A program made the position numbers and the translations under genes. The notes beneath the pieces are model-generated. The model did not search any database, was not told the DNA's origin, and saw nothing but the letters and a program-made list of their open reading frames with translations. A DNA stretch of 34,713 bases from Oscillatoriales cyanobacterium (GTDB lineage: Bacteria; Cyanobacteriota; Cyanobacteriia; Cyanobacteriales; Microcoleaceae): assembly GCA_004292955.1 (NCBI GenBank), contig RDXX01000075.1, forward strand, positions 1-34,713, written 5' to 3'. Positions 30,863 to 34,713 of the stretch are shown piece after piece. Position 1 is the first letter of the stretch. Every line of letters starts with the position of its first letter.

Positions 30863-32698
30863 ATGTACACTTATTCTCGGCTGAAGCGGGCTTTACTGGG
30901 TGAATCTCTCCCCACCAGCGCATCTGTTCACGAACGGCTGAGCAACGCTACAGGACTAGCTGTTCTTGCTTCGGATGCACTGTCATCTGTTGCCTACGCG
31001 ACTCAAGAAACTCTGCTGGTGCTGTTACTAGCCGGGAGCAGCAGTTTAAGTTTATCGCTGCCTATTTCGGGAATTATTGTTTTGCTGTTGGCGATCGTGG
31101 CGCTGTCTTACCGACAGACAATTAAAGCGTATCCCAACGGCGGTGGCGCTTACATTGTGGCGCGAGAAAACTTGGGTATTTATCCCGGTTTGATCGCAGC
31201 AGCTTCGCTGATGATTGACTACATCCTCACCGTAACAGTCAGCATTTCCGCTGGTATTGCCGCCTTGACTTCAGCAGTTCCCTCCTTGCTGCCCTATACC
31301 GTTGAACTGTGCTTAGTTTGTATTGTCCTGATCATGTTTGCCAATCTCAGGGGACTGCGGGAATCTGGCAAGATATTTATGGTTCCCACCTATGCGTTTA
31401 TCGTGGGCATTTTTATCTTGATTGGTTCGGGTTTATTCCAACAAGCAACAGGTCATGTTTTGCCGGCCTTAGAAAACATTCCAGCTAAGGAACCTTTGGG
31501 ATTGTTTCTGATCGCGCGCGCCTTTGCGGCGGGCTGTACAGCCCTGACTGGAGTTGAAGCCATATCGGATGGAGTGTTGGCTTTTAAGCCTCCTGAATGG
31601 AAGAATGCACGCCTAACTTTAACTTATTTGGGAGTAATTCTGGGATTTATGTTTTTGGGCATTAGTTACTTAGCCCATATTTATCAGGTGATTCCTAAAG
31701 AAAACGAAACGCTCCTTTCTGTGTTAGGAAAAGATATTTTTGGAGTCGGCATATTTTATTACTATTTGCAGGCGGCAACTCTGTTGATTTTGCTGTTGGC
31801 TGCGAATACGAGTTATGCAGATTTTCCGCGACTTTGTTATTTTTTGGCGCGGGATGGGTTTTTGCCGAGGCAGTTGTCGCTGTTGGGCGATCGCCTAGTT
31901 TATTCTAATGGCATTAATCTGCTCAGCCTCTGCGCGGCTCTGTTAATTATCATCTTCCGAGGCGATACCACCGCAGTAATTCCGCTGTATGCGGTTGGAG
32001 TTTTCACTTCTTTTACTCTGTCCCAATTTGGAATGGTGATTCATTGGTTTAAGGAGCGAGGTAAAGGTTGGCAAGCTAGTGCTGCGATGAACGGTATTGG
32101 TGCAGTGGCAACAACGGGGGTTTTGGCTGTAATTATTGCGACAAAATTCCTGTTGGGAGCTTGGGTTGTGGTAGTCACTATTCCGATTGTAGTCAGTCTG
32201 TTTTTAGCAATTCACCGGCACTATCGGTATGTAGCGGCTCGCTTGAGCATTCAGGGAATAGAACCTATATCTTATCCTCCCAGACCTAAAGTTAAGCTGG
32301 TGAAACATCCGGCGGTGGTGTTAGTTGGCCAGTTGCACCGGGGAACTTTTGATGCCTTGGATTACGCTCGTTTAATTGCTGATGAGGTTGTGGCGGTTCA
32401 CGTAGATATAGGTTTGACAGATAGAGCAAAACTGCAAGCGGCTTGGCAAGATTTGCAATCTGACATTCCCCTAGAAATTCTGGAATCGCCTTACCGTTCT
32501 GTTGGTGAGGCTTTAACTCACTTTTTGACTTTGTTTGAAGAGCAACGCCCGGGAGTTTTCTTAACGCTAATTATTCCGGCTTTTGTGACGAAAAATTGGT
32601 GGGAGGGACTGCTGCACAATCAAACTGCTTTCTTTTTGAAGGCGGCTTTGCTGGCTAAAAAAAGTCGGGTTGTGACAACGGTTAGATATTATCTGTAG
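30863..32698 (+). CDS. APC-family transporter, KimA-like potassium importer
   Basis: A 611-residue inner-membrane protein with about 12 hydrophobic segments over residues 30-455. The opening SDALSSVAYATQE (about 37-49) and YPNGGGAYIVA (about 91-101) are typical of the APC superfamily, and the overall pattern with a C-terminal soluble domain (about 460-611, VVLVGQLHRGTFDALDYAR) resembles Bacillus KimA (YdaO), a c-di-AMP-regulated potassium transporter. The substrate is inferred; amino acid transport is an alternative. The gene is transcribed in the same direction as tyrA. No riboswitch was recognised in the 70-base gap. Confidence 0.8.
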   Translation: MYTYSRLKRALLGESLPTSASVHERLSNATGLAVLASDALSSVAYATQETLLVLLLAGSSSLSLSLPISGIIVLLLAIVALSYRQTIKAYPNGGGAYIVARENLGIYPGLIAAASLMIDYILTVTVSISAGIAALTSAVPSLLPYTVELCLVCIVLIMFANLRGLRESGKIFMVPTYAFIVGIFILIGSGLFQQATGHVLPALENIPAKEPLGLFLIARAFAAGCTALTGVEAISDGVLAFKPPEWKNARLTLTYLGVILGFMFLGISYLAHIYQVIPKENETLLSVLGKDIFGVGIFYYYLQAATLLILLLAANTSYADFPRLCYFLARDGFLPRQLSLLGDRLVYSNGINLLSLCAALLIIIFRGDTTAVIPLYAVGVFTSFTLSQFGMVIHWFKERGKGWQASAAMNGIGAVATTGVLAVIIATKFLLGAWVVVVTIPIVVSLFLAIHRHYRYVAARLSIQGIEPISYPPRPKVKLVKHPAVVLVGQLHRGTFDALDYARLIADEVVAVHVDIGLTDRAKLQAAWQDLQSDIPLEILESPYRSVGEALTHFLTLFEEQRPGVFLTLIIPAFVTKNWWEGLLHNQTAFFLKAALLAKKSRVVTTVRYYL

Positions 32699-32730
32699 CG
32701 TTTCTGGTATAACAGTGCGGTACGCTTGGG

Positions 32731-32784
32731 TAATTGGTAATTGGTAATTGGTAATTGGTAATTGGTAATTGGTAATTGGTAATT
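32731..32784. repeat. Heptanucleotide tandem repeat (STRR), unit TAATTGG
   Basis: Nearly eight copies of TAATTGG lie after the transporter gene. The rest of the 32699-32988 gap shows no gene or convincing signal. Confidence 0.9.
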
Positions 32785-32988
32785 ACTCGATCGCGTACCT
32801 CACAAAAATTGAGAATCGCTAAGAAAGCGGTTGACAGATAAAAAATAATGTGCCAGGATCGACATAATTAGAAAAGTTGCCTTCAACTTGTCTCTGAAAA
32901 GATTGCGGCTGCTGAACCAAAGTCTTTTACTAACTACAACATCTCTTCAATTTGTGGGGGTTGCACTGCAACCCGCAACAGACTATTT

Positions 32989-34512
32989 ATGCAGCAGCCA
33001 AAAAACTTGAACAGGCTTTTGCGAGCTTTGTCTCGGCAAGGTCTTGATGTGAGTTACGACAATCAAGTCTACTCGATTTGTCTCAATAGTTCTCTGAAAG
33101 AAAACTGGCAAGATGCCAGTTCCACAACAGAAAACAGTGAAAATGTTTTTGCTACAAGAGATAACTGGCAAGATGCCAGTTCCACAACAGCAGAAGTTTT
33201 GCTTCCAGAAGGTTTTCCGGTGGAAGCAAAGGCGCTGAAACAGTTAGCAAATTTGGCGAATGTTCGACACCCTCAAGGTGGTTGTGTTTGTCGCGCCTGC
33301 GCTACTCCAGATTTCCATCCGGGGGATGCGGGAGTGGCAATTGGCTCGATCGTCCAAACTGACAAAATGGTGATTCCGGCGGCTGTCGGCTCCGACATTA
33401 ACTGCGGGATGCGCTTACACGTTGCTGATTTGTCTGTCGAACAATTTCTGGGAAAGCGCGATCGATTTGTAGAGTTGATGAAAGGCGATTATTTCTTCGG
33501 TACTCGCGATGTCAGCATGACTGCAAAAACTGCCCGCGCGATGTTCCAACACGGCATCCCCGGATGGCTGGATGGTATGCTGGATAGGGCAATGGGCAGC
33601 GCAGCAAATTCGGATTTCGAGCAGTTGGCGCAAGAGTGCGATCGCACTTTCGGAGGCGGTTCGATGAATGGCGATGTCAAATGGGCACCCGAAGAATTAG
33701 TCCCAAATGACGGCACTGTCAGGGATGGCGGGTTAGGTACCATCGGCGGCGGCAATCATTTTGTAGAAATTCAAGTGGTTGAAGAAGTGGTCGATCGAGC
33801 TACGGCCTATACTTGGGGAGTTCGATCGGGACAAATCGCTTTTATGATTCACTCCGGTTCGCGAAATGTCGGCAAATACATCGGCGGTATGTGGCGCGAT
33901 CGAGCTTGCGAAGCCTGGCCGAAAACCCTGAAACACCCTGAATCCGGGCTGTTTCCGCTGTCTGTCGAAGCCAATCCCGAACTTGTGAGCAGCTACCTAC
34001 AAGCGGAAGCAACCGCCGCCAATTACGGTTTTATCAACCGTTTGCTGCTAGCAGAACTTCTGCGACTGCGTTTGCGGCAAGTTTTCGGGGATATCGAAGC
34101 TCCTTTAGTTTACGATTTGCCTCACAATATTACCTTAGCTGAAGGTGACGGTTGGGTGACTCGCAAAGGCGCTTGTCCCGCACATTCTGGCCAGCCTGTA
34201 ATTGTACCTGGTTCGATGGGTGCGCCGTCTTATTTGCTAATTGGTTTGGGAAACGATCGATTTTTGCGATCGGCTTCTCACGGTGCGGGCAGGGCGCGAT
34301 CGCGTTTCGATCTCAGTCGCGAAGGTGCTGACAAAACTGAAGCAGCTTTGGGATTAACTGGCGTAGATTGCATTACCTTACGCGAAGAACGTAGAATCGA
34401 AGAAGCACCGGCCGCTTACAAGCCAATTCAACCAGTGATTGACGTTCAGGTGGAGGCACAAATTGTGGGGATTGTCGCTAAAATGAAGCCAGTATTAACG
34501 TTTAAAGCCTAG
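32989..34512 (+). CDS. rtcB: RtcB-family RNA ligase-like protein
   Basis: A 507-residue relative of RtcB, which joins 2',3'-cyclic phosphate and 5'-OH RNA ends with Mn(II) and GTP. Metal ligands Cys139 (SDINCGM), His257 (GGGNHF), His288 (HSGSRN) and His379 (LPHN) and the guanylated histidine His431 (SHGAGR) are present, with RKGACPAHSG (392-401) and VPGSMG completing the GTP site. The first 90 residues are atypical: residues 39-47 and 59-67 are identical nine-residue blocks encoded by copies of a dispersed palindrome. The ATG at 32989 has no strong ribosome site. No archease or RtcA is adjacent. The RNA substrate is unknown. Confidence 0.9.
   Translation: MQQPKNLNRLLRALSRQGLDVSYDNQVYSICLNSSLKENWQDASSTTENSENVFATRDNWQDASSTTAEVLLPEGFPVEAKALKQLANLANVRHPQGGCVCRACATPDFHPGDAGVAIGSIVQTDKMVIPAAVGSDINCGMRLHVADLSVEQFLGKRDRFVELMKGDYFFGTRDVSMTAKTARAMFQHGIPGWLDGMLDRAMGSAANSDFEQLAQECDRTFGGGSMNGDVKWAPEELVPNDGTVRDGGLGTIGGGNHFVEIQVVEEVVDRATAYTWGVRSGQIAFMIHSGSRNVGKYIGGMWRDRACEAWPKTLKHPESGLFPLSVEANPELVSSYLQAEATAANYGFINRLLLAELLRLRLRQVFGDIEAPLVYDLPHNITLAEGDGWVTRKGACPAHSGQPVIVPGSMGAPSYLLIGLGNDRFLRSASHGAGRARSRFDLSREGADKTEAALGLTGVDCITLREERRIEEAPAAYKPIQPVIDVQVEAQIVGIVAKMKPVLTFKA
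33103..33190. repeat. Two in-frame copies of a dispersed palindrome inside rtcB
   Basis: AACTGGCAAGATGCCAGTTC (start of a 28-base identical unit) occurs at 33103-33130 and 33163-33190, 60 bases apart. The core CTGGCAAGATGCCAG is palindromic. Both copies keep the reading frame and encode Asn-Trp-Gln-Asp-Ala-Ser-Ser-Thr-Thr. Confidence 0.88.
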
Positions 34513-34545
34513 GCTGATTTGTCGGTTCTCAAAAACTGGTTTTAC

Positions 34546-34713
34546 GAACAGGCTAGAAGCCTGTTCCACCAGAAAATTCCAAAGATTGTGGAATGGGCTT
34601 CTAGCCCGTTCCCTCAGAAAAAATCAAAGATTGTGGAATGGGCTTCTAGCCCGTTCCCAAAGACAATTTCAAAGATTGTAAAATGGGCTTCTAGCCTGTT
34701 CCAGCAGAAAAAA
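34546..34713. repeat. 45-base tandem repeat with palindromic core
   Basis: Four units start at 34546, 34591, 34636 and 34681, each with a gaatgggcttctagcccgtt-type palindrome followed by an A-rich spacer. The last runs off the window. The core matches the family at 1596-1731. It lies downstream of rtcB. Confidence 0.88.

Overview
The window looks like a chromosome segment of a filamentous, non-heterocystous cyanobacterium (Microcoleus / Oscillatoria / Phormidium type). The evidence is the density of HIP1-type GCGATCGC octamers, families found mainly in cyanobacteria (DUF2839, DUF7219, a BxmR/SmtB regulator with a bacterial metallothionein, a CbiG-CobJ fusion, an arogenate dehydrogenase close to the Synechocystis protein), heptanucleotide tandem repeats (STRRs) and many dispersed palindromes between genes. 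All calls come from reading the sequence; no database search was run.

Layout. (1) 1-1508: a DAHP synthase gene (entry to the shikimate pathway). Its roughly 370-base leader holds a consensus sigma-70 promoter and then two successive attenuators. Each pairs a short aromatic-rich leader peptide (both contain Phe-Tyr-Phe-Trp) with an antiterminator and an intrinsic terminator. (2) 1793-10739: a metal-homeostasis region. It has an HMA-domain metallochaperone-like protein, a BxmR-type repressor divergent from a metallothionein with a palindromic operator between them, a Zn/Mn ABC importer (binding protein divergent from ATPase and permease, with Fur/Zur-like boxes between), and two COG0523 (CobW-like) GTPases, one translationally coupled to a WD40 protein. 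A CADD-like self-sacrificing p-aminobenzoate synthase lies within it. (3) 11178-15977: an SH3 secreted protein, an AmiC-type amidase and a CbiG-CobJ cobalamin fusion. (4) 16155-20309: an accessory stretch with a ribbon-helix-helix-like protein, a coiled-coil protein, a ParD-like protein with no toxin, two COG3541 nucleotidyltransferases, HicAB, and another antitoxin-like gene. (5) 20492-22498: tRNA-Val(CAC), DUF2839, and a DinG/XPD-like protein that has lost its ATPase motifs. (6) 22521-27348: three tandem paralogous pentapeptide-repeat proteins sharing an unrecognised C-terminal domain. (7) 27391-29220: an IS607-type element with a pseudogenised serine recombinase and an apparently intact TnpB. 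(8) 29383-34713: a MITE, an IS200/IS605-like relic abutting tyrA, arogenate dehydrogenase, a KimA-like APC transporter, and an RtcB-family protein carrying two in-frame copies of a dispersed palindrome.

The genes connect along two themes. Aromatic amino acid synthesis appears at both ends (DAHP synthase, tyrA). Zinc handling dominates the first 11 kb: uptake, sequestration, sensing and probable zinc-delivery GTPases. The strongest candidate for something undescribed is the tandem double attenuator in front of the DAHP synthase. Next are the three pentapeptide proteins with a novel C-terminal domain, the WD40-GTPase pair, and the CADD-type enzyme in a cyanobacterium.
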